Positions 6,566 to 14,098 of a stretch of DNA of 34,917 nt are shown one piece after another. The stretch comes from Gordonia desulfuricans NBRC 100010. Its GTDB lineage: Bacteria; Actinomycetota; Actinomycetes; Mycobacteriales; Mycobacteriaceae. Within the stretch, counting starts at the first letter, position 1; every line of letters begins with the position of its first letter. The translations under genes were made by a program, and so were the position numbers. The stretch covers positions 1 through 34,917 of the forward strand of contig NZ_BCNF01000052.1 in assembly GCF_001485495.1 (NCBI RefSeq), in the 5' to 3' direction. The notes under the pieces are model-generated. The model made no database searches. It saw nothing but the letters and a program-made list of their open reading frames with translations, and was not told the origin of the DNA.

Positions 6566-7756
6566 GTGCTGTCGCAGGCCACTCGTGAAACCGTTGCCGC
6601 CACCCTTCCCGCTGTCGAAGGTGCGCTCGGCGAGATCACCCCGAACTTCTACAACCGCATGTTCACCGCGCATCCGGAGTTGCTCGACAACCTGTTCAAC
6701 CGCAGCCATCAGCAGTCCGGGGAGCAGCCGCTGGCCCTCGCCGGCTCGATCGCCACCTACGCCCACCTGCAGCTCGAGCCCGATCTGCGTCGTCAGCGGT
6801 TCATCATCGACCGGATTGCCCATAAGCACGCCTCGCTCGGCGTCACCCGCGATCAGTACGCGGTGGTCCACGAGCACCTGTTCGGCGCGATCGTGGAGGT
6901 TCTCGGTGCCGCGGTGACACCCGAGGTCGCCAATGCGTGGGACGAATTGTATTGGGACATGGCCGATGTGCTGATCCGCGAGGAGGCCGACCTCTACGCC
7001 GCAGCCGGTGTCGAGCCCGGACAGGTATGGCGCGATCTGCTGGTCACCGGCCGGACCCAGGCGTCGCCGGACACCGTGTCCTTCGTGCTGGCCCGACCCG
7101 ACGGTGCCGAGCTGCCGACTTTCCATCCCGGACAGTACATCTCGGTGCAGGTTCCGCTCGCCGACGGCGCACACCAGATCCGGCAGTACAGCCTGACCGG
7201 CCCGGCCGATCGCCGCGCCGAGTGGACGTTCAGCGTCAAGCTCGCCGGTGAGGTGTCGGCGCACCTGCACGAGCACGTCTTCGAGGGTGACACCCTGCAT
7301 GTGTCCACACCGTTCGGCGATCTCGTTCTGCCCGATGATGATTCGCCGCTGCTGCTGGCCTCGGCAGGGATCGGCTGCACCCCGGTGATCGGTCTGCTCA
7401 ACGCTCTGGGCGCCAACGGCCGGCAGCGTCAGGTCACCGTCCTGCACGCCGACCGTTCGCGTGCCCGCCAGCCCCACCGCGGTCAGCTCGCCTCCCTGGT
7501 GGAGAATCTCGACGACGCCCGCCTGTACCAGTGGTACGAGCAGGGTGTGGAGCATGTGAACTCCGACGACGTCCGCGTCGGCCAGATGTCGCTGGACGGG
7601 ATCGAGCTCGCCGACGGCGTGCACGCGATGCTGTGTGGCCCGGCCGGTTTCATGGGCGCCGTGCGCGAGCAGCTGCTGGCCCGCGACATCCCCGAGGACC
7701 GGATCCACTACGAGACCTTCGGTCCGGAACTGCTGCGCACCGGCAGCTCCCGATGA
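6566..7756 (+). CDS. hmp: Flavohaemoglobin, nitric oxide dioxygenase
   Basis: 396 aa. It converts NO and O2 to nitrate using NAD(P)H (EC 1.14.12.17) in the cytoplasm. The globin domain (about 1-140) has B10 Tyr29, Gln54 and the proximal haem His88 in HKHASL. The reductase domain has the FAD motif RQYSLTG (about 205-211), the nucleotide-binding GIGCTPVIGLL (about 267-277) and CGPAGFM near 356. Length is normal for Hmp. GTG 6566 is preferred over ATG 6554 because GGAG (6556-6559) is correctly spaced and MLSQATRETVAATLP matches the usual family N-terminus. It follows nsrR and overlaps the next gene by ATGA, so the three are very likely one NO-responsive operon. Confidence 0.95.
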   Translation: MLSQATRETVAATLPAVEGALGEITPNFYNRMFTAHPELLDNLFNRSHQQSGEQPLALAGSIATYAHLQLEPDLRRQRFIIDRIAHKHASLGVTRDQYAVVHEHLFGAIVEVLGAAVTPEVANAWDELYWDMADVLIREEADLYAAAGVEPGQVWRDLLVTGRTQASPDTVSFVLARPDGAELPTFHPGQYISVQVPLADGAHQIRQYSLTGPADRRAEWTFSVKLAGEVSAHLHEHVFEGDTLHVSTPFGDLVLPDDDSPLLLASAGIGCTPVIGLLNALGANGRQRQVTVLHADRSRARQPHRGQLASLVENLDDARLYQWYEQGVEHVNSDDVRVGQMSLDGIELADGVHAMLCGPAGFMGAVREQLLARDIPEDRIHYETFGPELLRTGSSR

Positions 7757-8190
7757 GTACCGCCTCGGCGTTCGCCACCGCGGCCACCTTCCTGTGGCTG
7801 GGGATGGTGTTCGCGATCTCGTTCATCGAGGCACCGCTGAAGTTCCGGGCCCCCGGGATCACCATCCCGCTGGGCCTGGGCATTGGCCGGCTGGTGTTCC
7901 GGGCGCTCAACGCCGTCGAGGTGGTGTGGGCCGTCGTACTGGTGGTCTGCGCCGCCGCCGGCGGCTGGATCGGGGACGCCCAGGGCATCCTCGTGATCAT
8001 CGTCGCGGTGCTGCTGGCCATCCAGGTCGGCGGCGTCCGCCCGGTGCTCAACCGTCGCTCCGACGCCGTGCTCGCGGCCGGCGACGCCTACGTCGAGGGC
8101 CCGCGCAGCAACACCCACCTGGTGTATGTGGCATTCGAGGTGGTCAAGGTGGGCGTGCTGATCGCGATCGGAGTACTGCTTCTCGCGTGA
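7753..8190 (+). CDS. Uncharacterised four-helix membrane protein coupled to hmp
   Basis: 145 aa, with four predicted membrane helices (about residues 5-25, 48-68, 75-92 and 122-143). A notable motif after helix 1 is SFIEAPLKFRAPGITIPLGL, running on into GIGRLVF. There is no Cys pattern and only one His (in NTHLVY), so a metal or haem role is not evident. ATG 7753 overlaps the hmp stop (ATGA), so its translation is coupled to Hmp. I do not recognise a named family with certainty; the EAPLKF-type motif in an integral membrane protein recalls DUF4149-like proteins only loosely. The context suggests a role in NO or nitrosative stress at the membrane, which is inference. Confidence 0.8.
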   Translation: MSTASAFATAATFLWLGMVFAISFIEAPLKFRAPGITIPLGLGIGRLVFRALNAVEVVWAVVLVVCAAAGGWIGDAQGILVIIVAVLLAIQVGGVRPVLNRRSDAVLAAGDAYVEGPRSNTHLVYVAFEVVKVGVLIAIGVLLLA

Positions 8191-8230
8191 CGCGCGGGAG
8201 CGGGCCGCATGCGGCCGGATCGAAGCGGAA

Positions 8231-8236
8231 TAGACT
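8231..8236 (+). promoter_or_regulatory. -10 element of the MerR-like gene
   Basis: TAGACT is followed by 7 nt and then GTG 8244. No Shine-Dalgarno is present. A leaderless start is predicted. Confidence 0.55.
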
Positions 8237-8243
8237 GACCTGC

Positions 8244-9146
8244 GTGGCTGAGTATCGGATCAACGACCTTGCCGAGGCGTCCGGGGTCAGCGTGCGCAAC
8301 ATCCGCGTCTATCAGGACCGCGGTCTGCTCCCGCCCCCCACCATCCGGGGACGCACCGGCTGGTACACCGAGGACCATCTCGTCCGGTTGAACCTGATCT
8401 CCCGGATGCTCGAGCGTGGGTACACCTTCGCCACCATCAGCGAACTGCTGCACGCCGCGCACTACGGGATGAAGGTCGAGCACGTGCTGCGCGGCACCCC
8501 ACCCAAGGGTGGCCGGTTCCGCAACTTCAAGCGGGCCGCGACCATCACCTTCACCGAACTGCGCAAGTCGCTCAACGCCAGCGAGCGCTCCATCGCACTG
8601 AGCCAGAAACTGGGTCTGCTGGTCAAGGACGGCGCCCACTACGCGGTCAAGAACCCCGAGGTCCTCGAGGGTGCCGAGGTACTGGTCAAGAGCGGGATCG
8701 ACATCGACGTCCTGCTCGACCGCTTCGTCCGTGTACAGGGTGATCTCGAGGACGCCGCACGCAGCTTCGTCTCGATCATCACCGACAAATACGTCAACGA
8801 GAACCTGCCCGACCTCGGCGAGGACACCATCAGCAAGGTCGCCGACCTGATCCAGACGGTCCGGCCGATGGCCCACGAGATCGTGGAGACCACCTTCCGT
8901 AAGGCGCTCGACGACGAGATCACCCGCGCGATCGGGCAGGCGTCGACCTACTTCGACGTGACCGCCGCCGACGACGCGGGCATCACCGTCCTCGACGACC
9001 GCGACACCGCAGCCGATCGCGACACCGCCGACGGCCACGACACCGCAGCCGACCGCGACTCCGCCGGCGCCGGCGAGGCCGGGAATCGTGATCTCACCGA
9101 TCTCGTTGACGGGGAGGAGACGGCCGGAAAGACGGCCGAAGGATAG
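8244..9146 (+). CDS. MerR-family transcriptional regulator
   Basis: 300 aa. The N-terminal MerR HTH is clear: YRINDLAEASGVSVRNIRVY, QDRGLLPPP, the wing TGWYTEDH, then RLNLISRMLERGYTFATISE. The long effector domain (about 75-245) is helical and lacks obvious metal-binding cysteines, so an organic ligand or protein interaction is likelier than metal sensing. The last 60 residues are acidic and repetitive (DRDTAADRDTADGHDTAADR). The frame extends far upstream, but GTG 8244 is chosen because of the -10 element 7 nt before it and because the HTH starts immediately afterwards. The next gene (hydrolase) follows 66 nt later with its own ribosome-binding site and may be its target. Confidence 0.88.
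   Translation: MAEYRINDLAEASGVSVRNIRVYQDRGLLPPPTIRGRTGWYTEDHLVRLNLISRMLERGYTFATISELLHAAHYGMKVEHVLRGTPPKGGRFRNFKRAATITFTELRKSLNASERSIALSQKLGLLVKDGAHYAVKNPEVLEGAEVLVKSGIDIDVLLDRFVRVQGDLEDAARSFVSIITDKYVNENLPDLGEDTISKVADLIQTVRPMAHEIVETTFRKALDDEITRAIGQASTYFDVTAADDAGITVLDDRDTAADRDTADGHDTAADRDSAGAGEAGNRDLTDLVDGEETAGKTAEG
9000..9062 (+). repeat. Degenerate GACACCGCAGCCGA repeats in the MerR-like gene
   Basis: Three to four imperfect copies of a GCGACACCGCAGCCGACC-type unit encode the DRDTAAD tail. They fall in the disordered C-terminus and would change only tail length. Confidence 0.6.
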
Positions 9147-9212
9147 CCCGCGTGGCGACGCGCGGAGATGGACCGAAGACCTGATCGTCGGGTCTTGGAG
9201 GGGGAGAGAACC

Positions 9213-10295
9213 ATGCGAACACGCACTGCACTCATGGGTGTGGCGGGAGCGGCAGCCGGTGCCGTGGCGGTGGGGGCCGCAGCCGGGATCGGCGGCATCT
9301 TCGCCGCACTCGCGCGCGAGGCACTGACCGCCGAACGGGCGGTCGACGACGGCCCGGACGAACTGATCGCCACCCCGGCGGCCGAGCCGATCCGCCGGGA
9401 GGTCGTCGCCACCGACGGCACCCACCTGTACGTGGAGATCCACGGACCCGATCCGGCCACATCCGATGCCGAGGTGATCGTCGCCGCACACGGATGGACC
9501 TGCAACACCAGCTTCTGGAACGCCCAGATCAACCGGCTCACCCCGGAGCGGACCGTGGTGGTCTACGACCAGCGCGGACACGGCCGCAGTCAGGTGAGCC
9601 GCACCCGTCCCACCATCGACCTGCTCGGCCAGGACCTCGACGCGGTGCTCACCGCGGTACTCCCGGCCGGACGCAAGGCCATGATCATCGGGCACAGCAT
9701 GGGCGGCATGACCGTCATGTCGTGGGCGGCGCAGTTCGCCGGCAAGGTGCCCGACGTCGCGTCGTCGGTGGCGTTGATCTCCACCGCGGCGGTCGACGTG
9801 CTCGGCAACCATCGCCTGATCCCGGAGAACCTGCCGTTCTACAGCCGGCCGTTCCAGCCGACCGTCGGACGCCTCGTCACCTCCACACCCGTGCCGTTGC
9901 CGCACACCGCGTTCAACGACCGGTTCTCGCACTACATCGCGCTCGGACCCCACGCCCGCGCGGCACATGTCGCCTTTGTCGACGCGATGGTCTCGCAGTG
10001 TCCGGCACGGGTCCGGGCCGGATGGGGTGCGGCGATGGGCCGGCTCGACGTGCTCGCCGGGCTACGTGCGCTGCGGGTGCCGACCACCGTGATCGTCGGC
10101 GATCGGGACCGGCTCACCCCGGTGATCCACGCCGAACGGATGGCACAGGTCCTGCGTGACCAGGGCGATCTGCGCGACCTGGTGGTGCTGGAGGGGGTCG
10201 GCCACATGGCCCCGATCGAGGCGGCCGGCGTGATCGACGACATCCTCGAACAGCAGGCCACCGAGACCGGCTCGACGCTGCCCGCCGACCACTAG
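9213..10295 (+). CDS. Alpha/beta hydrolase
   Basis: 360 aa. The N-terminus has an uncleaved-anchor or signal-like stretch (MRTRTALMGVAGAAAGAVAV, then GAAAGIGGIFAAL). The hydrolase core shows AAHGWTCNTSFWNAQINRL (oxyanion region), DQRGHGRS, the nucleophile elbow GHSMGG (about 174-179), a catalytic Asp in GDRD and the terminal His in GVGHM. The substrate is unknown; the fold covers esterases, lipases and epoxide hydrolases. ATG 9213 has a strong GGAGGGGGAG site (9197-9206). Its TAG stop shares the bases CTAG with the opposing TAG of the histidine-kinase gene, so the convergent genes end on top of each other. Confidence 0.9.
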   Translation: MRTRTALMGVAGAAAGAVAVGAAAGIGGIFAALAREALTAERAVDDGPDELIATPAAEPIRREVVATDGTHLYVEIHGPDPATSDAEVIVAAHGWTCNTSFWNAQINRLTPERTVVVYDQRGHGRSQVSRTRPTIDLLGQDLDAVLTAVLPAGRKAMIIGHSMGGMTVMSWAAQFAGKVPDVASSVALISTAAVDVLGNHRLIPENLPFYSRPFQPTVGRLVTSTPVPLPHTAFNDRFSHYIALGPHARAAHVAFVDAMVSQCPARVRAGWGAAMGRLDVLAGLRALRVPTTVIVGDRDRLTPVIHAERMAQVLRDQGDLRDLVVLEGVGHMAPIEAAGVIDDILEQQATETGSTLPADH

Positions 10296-11710
10296 TCCCC
10301 GGACCGGCCGGTGTCCTCCGCGTCGGCGGGGGCACCGGAGCCGTCGGGTGCGGTGGCCTCGGTTGCCGGGGTGTCCCCGGGTGCGTCGGTGAGCGGTATA
10401 TCCAGCCGGAACGTGGCGCCCGGTCCGTCGGTGTCGAGCAGACTCAGCTCGCCGCCGTGGGAGCGGGCCAGCCCCCGCGCCACCGCCAGTCCGAGTCCGG
10501 CGCCGCCGGAGCGGCGGTCCCGGGAGACATCGAGCCGCACCATCCGGTCGAAGATGCGTTCCCGGTCGGCCTCGGGCACCCCGACGCCGGTGTCGGTGAC
10601 CGTCGCCGAGACCGTGGTCGGCGTTGCCGAGACGGCGACCGCCACCCGTCCGCCGGCCGGGGTGGCCTGACAGGCGTTGTCGACGAGATTCGCCAGGATC
10701 TGCGACACACGCCCCGGATCTGCCCAGGTCAGCGGGGCGTCGCCGGAACAGGTGATGTCGAGGTCGGGATGCAGCAGGGCCACGCGCCGGCACTGTTCGT
10801 CGGCGAGCGCGGTGAGGTCGGTGGACGACGGTTGCAGTGTCAGACCGGCGTCGATCCGGGCCATGTCGACCATGTCGTCGACCAGCCGCCCGGCGCGTCG
10901 GGTCTCCTGCACGAGCAGCAGCAACAGTTCCTCGCGTTCCTCCGGGTCGGCGTCGGGGCGCATCTGCAACAGCGTCTCGGCGATCGCCTGCACCCCGGTG
11001 ACCGGGGTACGCAGTTCATGGGCGGCATCGGCGACGAACCGACGCACCTGCTCCTGTGCCGCACGCTGGCGTGCCTCGGCACCCTCGAGCGAGTCGAGCA
11101 TGTCGTCGAAGGCCGCCGCCGTCCGCCCGAGTTCGGTGTCGGTGCGCGCCGGGTCGAGGCGGGTACCGCGCCGGCCTGCGGCGATGGATCGCGCCACCGA
11201 GGTCATCGAGTCGAGCGGCGACAACGCGTACCGCATCCCGAACCACAGCAGCAGGGCGGTCACGGCGAGTGCGACGACGCCCGTGACGACCATGTCGACG
11301 AGCAGCCGGGAGCGCACCTCACCGAGCAGGTCACCGTCGATCGCCAGGGTCACCTCGGCGTCGTCGCTCCACGACCGGCCCGACCCCTTCAGCCGGACGT
11401 CGCGCTGGGCGACCGAGCCGCGGGTGGGCCGGCCCACCTCGGTGCCGTCGGCCAGCCGGACGCGTGCGCGCACCGACTCGTTCTCGATCCGGCGCAGGAA
11501 CATCTCGGGGTTCGACGAGTTGCCGGCATACTGCTGGGCGAGGGCTTCCCGATCGGCCAGCAGGGCCTCGGCGGCCTGGTTGCTCGCCACCGTGAACAGC
11601 GTCGCCCCGATCGCGATGATCGCGACCAGGGCGAGGGTGACCACGGCGACCGCGGCCAGGGTGACCCGGGCCTGCAGCGAACCGCCGGTGATCCGGCGGC
11701 GCAGCCTCAC
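10292..11710 (-). CDS. Two-component sensor histidine kinase
   Basis: 472 aa. Two membrane helices (about 15-42 and 138-158) flank an extracytoplasmic sensor domain of about 95 residues. They are followed by a HAMP linker, a HisKA domain with phospho-acceptor His231 in DAAHELRTPVTG, an N box (LVDNACQATP), a G box (DTGVGVPEADRERIF) and GGAGLGLAVARGLARSHGG. A Pro/Ala/Asp-rich tail ends it. The GTG start at 11710 overlaps the response-regulator stop (GTGA), so translation is coupled. The signal is unknown. It is the cognate kinase of the upstream OmpR/PhoB regulator. Confidence 0.94.
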   Translation of the reverse strand: MRLRRRITGGSLQARVTLAAVAVVTLALVAIIAIGATLFTVASNQAAEALLADREALAQQYAGNSSNPEMFLRRIENESVRARVRLADGTEVGRPTRGSVAQRDVRLKGSGRSWSDDAEVTLAIDGDLLGEVRSRLLVDMVVTGVVALAVTALLLWFGMRYALSPLDSMTSVARSIAAGRRGTRLDPARTDTELGRTAAAFDDMLDSLEGAEARQRAAQEQVRRFVADAAHELRTPVTGVQAIAETLLQMRPDADPEEREELLLLLVQETRRAGRLVDDMVDMARIDAGLTLQPSSTDLTALADEQCRRVALLHPDLDITCSGDAPLTWADPGRVSQILANLVDNACQATPAGGRVAVAVSATPTTVSATVTDTGVGVPEADRERIFDRMVRLDVSRDRRSGGAGLGLAVARGLARSHGGELSLLDTDGPGATFRLDIPLTDAPGDTPATEATAPDGSGAPADAEDTGRSGD

Positions 11711-12414
11711 GATCGGCCCGCCGCCGTGGCGGCACCTGCGGCATCCGGTGCGGCGGGCCGCAGCGTGTAGCCGCGGCCGCGTTCGGTCTGCAGCAGCCGG
11801 GGCCCGTGGGCCTCGAGTTTGCGGCGCAATGCGCTCACGTTGACCTCGACGAGGTTGGGGTCGTAGTGGTCATATCCCCACACCCCGGTGAGGATCTGGG
11901 TCTTGGTGACCACCCGGTCGCGTCGTTGGGCCAGGAAGCACAGGACGCGGAACTCGGTGGGGGTCAACGCCAGTGGCGTGCCGGCACGGGTGGCGACCCC
12001 CTGATCCTGGTCGATCACCAGATCGTCGACGTAGAGCAGGTCGGTGTGGGCGCCGCGTCTGCGCAGCACCGCCCCGACGCGGGCGACGAGCTCGGCCATC
12101 TCGAACGGTTTGGTGATGTAGTCGTCGGCGCCCTCGGTCAGACCGTGTAGCCGGTCGGCGACGGCGTCGCGCGCGGTGACCATCATGATGCCGGCGTCGC
12201 TGCGGCGTCGGACGACGTCGAGCAGGGTGAAGCCGTCGGAGCCGGGCAGCATGACGTCGAGCAGCACCACGTCGGGGGCGAACTCGTGCAGATCGTGCTC
12301 GAGGCGGGCGCCGTCCTCGCGGGCGATCACCCGATGCCCGGCGTCGGTGAGGGCCGCCGTCAGGGCGACCCGGATGGATGTGGAGTCCTCGATGACCAGG
12401 ACCGTCGCGTTCAC
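11707..12414 (-). CDS. OmpR/PhoB-family response regulator
   Basis: 235 aa from GTG 12414. The receiver domain has the acidic pair E9/D10, phospho-acceptor D53 in VVLLDVMLPGSDGF, T80 and K102. The C-terminal winged helix shows LALTPTEFRVLCFLAQRRDR and VEVNVSALRRKLE. The longer frame to 12612 adds an Arg/Pro-rich stretch unlike any receiver N-terminus and is rejected. Upstream on the same strand, 64 nt away, is the DUF5666-like membrane protein gene. Paired 11-bp-phased repeats in front of that gene fit a binding site for this regulator class. No specific orthologue is assigned. Confidence 0.93.
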   Translation of the reverse strand: MNATVLVIEDSTSIRVALTAALTDAGHRVIAREDGARLEHDLHEFAPDVVLLDVMLPGSDGFTLLDVVRRRSDAGIMMVTARDAVADRLHGLTEGADDYITKPFEMAELVARVGAVLRRRGAHTDLLYVDDLVIDQDQGVATRAGTPLALTPTEFRVLCFLAQRRDRVVTKTQILTGVWGYDHYDPNLVEVNVSALRRKLEAHGPRLLQTERGRGYTLRPAAPDAAGAATAAGRS

Positions 12415-12478
12415 GACTTCAGATTCTGCCAGTGCCCGGGCCCGGCGGGGACGACGCCGGACCCGATTCGCACAGTGC

Positions 12479-13267
12479 TCAGCTGGGGGTGCCGGCGGTG
12501 GACGGGGCGCTCGGGGTGTTGCTGCCGCCCGGCGCGCCGGAGTTGCCCTGCGTACCGCGTTCGGGTGCCTTGGCGATGCGGGTGGCGGTGATCTTGTCGC
12601 AGTCGCGGTCACCGGCCACCATGACCTCGTCGCCGACGGCGAAGTCGCCGCGCTCGGCCGGTGCGCGGCCGGTACCGAAGCCGGTCTCGCCGCCGACGGT
12701 CACGGTGATCTCGGTGTCGTCGCCGGTGCGGACGGTCCAGGTGTCGCCGTTGATCGCGGTGATCTCACCCATCACGCCGCGTCCGCCACGCATGCCGGGG
12801 CCGTTCTCGCCGCCCATCTGACCGCCGCCCATGCCGCCCATGCCGTTACGGCCGCCGCGGTCACCCTGGCCGGAACCGTCCCGGTCACCCTGCATCTGGG
12901 AGTGGCCGCCGCGTCCGCCCCGATGACCGTCGCCGTCACCGCTCGCCGCCCAGCCGATGCCGCCGCCGATGATCCCGCCGACGATCAGCGCGGAGACGCC
13001 GGTGATGATCGCGGTGCGGTGGGAGCGGACGAACGACCAGCGCGAGCTGGATGCCGGGGCGCCGGCCGCTGCCGGGACAGCCCCTGCCGGAACCGCGCCT
13101 GCCGGTTCGTTGCCGGAGTAGGGGGCGGTGGGTGCCGCGGGGATCGCGGTGGTCGGGTCGGCCGGGTATGCCGTGGTGGGGGAATCGTCGGGGTGGACGA
13201 CGGGGGTGGTCTCCGCGTCGCCGTCGATGTTGTCGTTGTTGTCCTGCGGTGCACGTGAATCACTCAT
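12479..13267 (-). CDS. Membrane-anchored DUF5666-like protein with Gly-rich linker
   Basis: 262 aa. Residues 1-80 are a cytoplasmic acidic/Pro/Ala-rich stretch. Then comes a single membrane helix (about 86-108, IITGVSALIVGGIIGGGIGW) and a Gly/Arg/Met/Asp-rich linker (110-165; GGRNGMGGMGGGQMGGENGP is typical). The extracytoplasmic domain is a small beta domain (MGEITAINGDTWTVRTGDDT, later VGDEVMVAGDRDCDKITATRI) resembling DUF5666. A Ser/Pro/Gly tail ends it. Function unknown; the next two genes encode a two-component system, so this may be its sensed partner or its output. ATG 13267 follows TACCGT by 7 nt, indicating a leaderless mRNA. Confidence 0.8.
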   Translation of the reverse strand: MSDSRAPQDNNDNIDGDAETTPVVHPDDSPTTAYPADPTTAIPAAPTAPYSGNEPAGAVPAGAVPAAAGAPASSSRWSFVRSHRTAIITGVSALIVGGIIGGGIGWAASGDGDGHRGGRGGHSQMQGDRDGSGQGDRGGRNGMGGMGGGQMGGENGPGMRGGRGVMGEITAINGDTWTVRTGDDTEITVTVGGETGFGTGRAPAERGDFAVGDEVMVAGDRDCDKITATRIAKAPERGTQGNSGAPGGSNTPSAPSTAGTPS

Positions 13268-13274
13268 GGGACAT

Positions 13275-13280
13275 ACGGTA
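13275..13280 (-). promoter_or_regulatory. -10 element of the DUF5666-like gene
   Basis: TACCGT on the minus strand ends 7 nt before ATG 13267. The -35 region (about 13298-13303) has no match to TTGACA, as expected for an activator-dependent promoter. Confidence 0.55.
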
Positions 13281-13301
13281 TGGATCGGACAGGGGCCGCA
13301 A

Positions 13302-13319
13302 CTGAAGGGTTTCTGAAGG
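13302..13319 (-). promoter_or_regulatory. 11-bp-phased direct repeats, probable response-regulator site
   Basis: CTGAAGG occurs at 13302-13308 and again at 13313-13319 on the + strand (CCTTCAG twice on the coding strand), one helical turn apart. OmpR/PhoB regulators bind such head-to-tail repeats as dimers. The repeats abut and overlap the -35 position of the DUF5666-like gene promoter, the standard site for activation by this class. Confidence 0.6.
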
Positions 13320-13329
13320 TGTCCGCAGC

Positions 13330-13357
13330 GGTCGGGGTGCGGCGGTCGGGGTGCGGC
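13330..13357. repeat. Perfect 14-bp tandem duplication
   Basis: GGTCGGGGTGCGGC occurs twice in direct succession (13330-13343 and 13344-13357) in the 150-bp region between the divergent DUF5666-like and GyrI-like genes. No function is evident. Confidence 0.7.
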
Positions 13358-13417
13358 GGTGTCCCAGGTCAGGCACCCCATCCTGGACCGGGGCCGGACC
13401 CGAGGAGAGGAGTGCCG

Positions 13418-14098
13418 GTGGGTGGATCGCACGAGCAGGCCGACGATCCGGGCAGGGGCGGGGAGTTCGAGAAGGTCGACTTCGGCAAGACGTCGGCCGA
13501 CTACCGGGCGCGCCGCGGGCGATTCGACATCGTCGACGTCCCGGCCAGGTCGTATCTGATGATCGACGGCCACGGTGACCCGAACTCGGCATCGGAGTTC
13601 GCCGAGGCGATCGCCGCGCTGTATCCGGTGGCGTACGCCCTGAAGTTCCACAGCAAGCGGGAGCTGGGTCGCGACTACGTCGTCCCACCGCTCGAGGGTC
13701 TGTGGTGGGCCACGGATCCGGATTCCTTCACCACCGCACGCGACAAGTCCCGCTGGGACTGGACCTTGCTGCTGATGATCCCGGACTGGCTCGGCGCCGA
13801 GGATGTCGAGGCGGCGTTCGGTGCCGTTCGTGCCAAGCGTGCGGTACCCGGCCGGATCGACGACATCCGGGTCGCCGGGCTCACCGAGGGACGCTGTGTG
13901 CAGACGCTGCACGTCGGGTCGTTCGACGACGAGGCGCCGGTGCTCGAGGAGATGCACCAGCGGTTCATCCCCGCGCACGGACTCGCGATGACCGGCACCC
14001 ACCACGAGATCTATCTGAGCGACTTCCGTCGGACGGCGGTGCAGCGGCTCCGCACCATCCTGCGTCAGCCGGTGGGGCCCGCCTCCGACCCATCCTGA
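13418..14098 (+). CDS. GyrI-like small-molecule-binding domain protein
   Basis: 226 aa from GTG 13418. It matches the GyrI-like fold: the opening VDFGKTSADYRARRGRFDIV, DVPARSYLMIDGHGDPNS, a central LYPVAYALKFHSKRELG and PLEGLWWATDP, then the second half with TLLLMIPDWLGAEDVEAAFG and a closing GTHHEIYLSDFRRT. These are typical of the stand-alone GyrI-like family near transporters or regulators; ligand unknown. Two AGGAG sites (13403-13407 and 13408-13412) precede the start; GTG 13412 is an alternative. The 3' end overlaps the convergent FUSC gene by 34 bp. Confidence 0.82.
   Translation: MGGSHEQADDPGRGGEFEKVDFGKTSADYRARRGRFDIVDVPARSYLMIDGHGDPNSASEFAEAIAALYPVAYALKFHSKRELGRDYVVPPLEGLWWATDPDSFTTARDKSRWDWTLLLMIPDWLGAEDVEAAFGAVRAKRAVPGRIDDIRVAGLTEGRCVQTLHVGSFDDEAPVLEEMHQRFIPAHGLAMTGTHHEIYLSDFRRTAVQRLRTILRQPVGPASDPS

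Noticed and set aside
13268..13282. MSHE mini-ORF (ATG TCC CAT GAG TGA) overlapping the start of the DUF5666-like gene
   Set aside because: Four codons that lie between the -10 and the true start; on a leaderless mRNA it would not be included.
13361..13388. Hairpin in the leader of the GyrI-like gene as a riboswitch
   Set aside because: A short bulged stem only; no conserved aptamer features and no clear transcript start.
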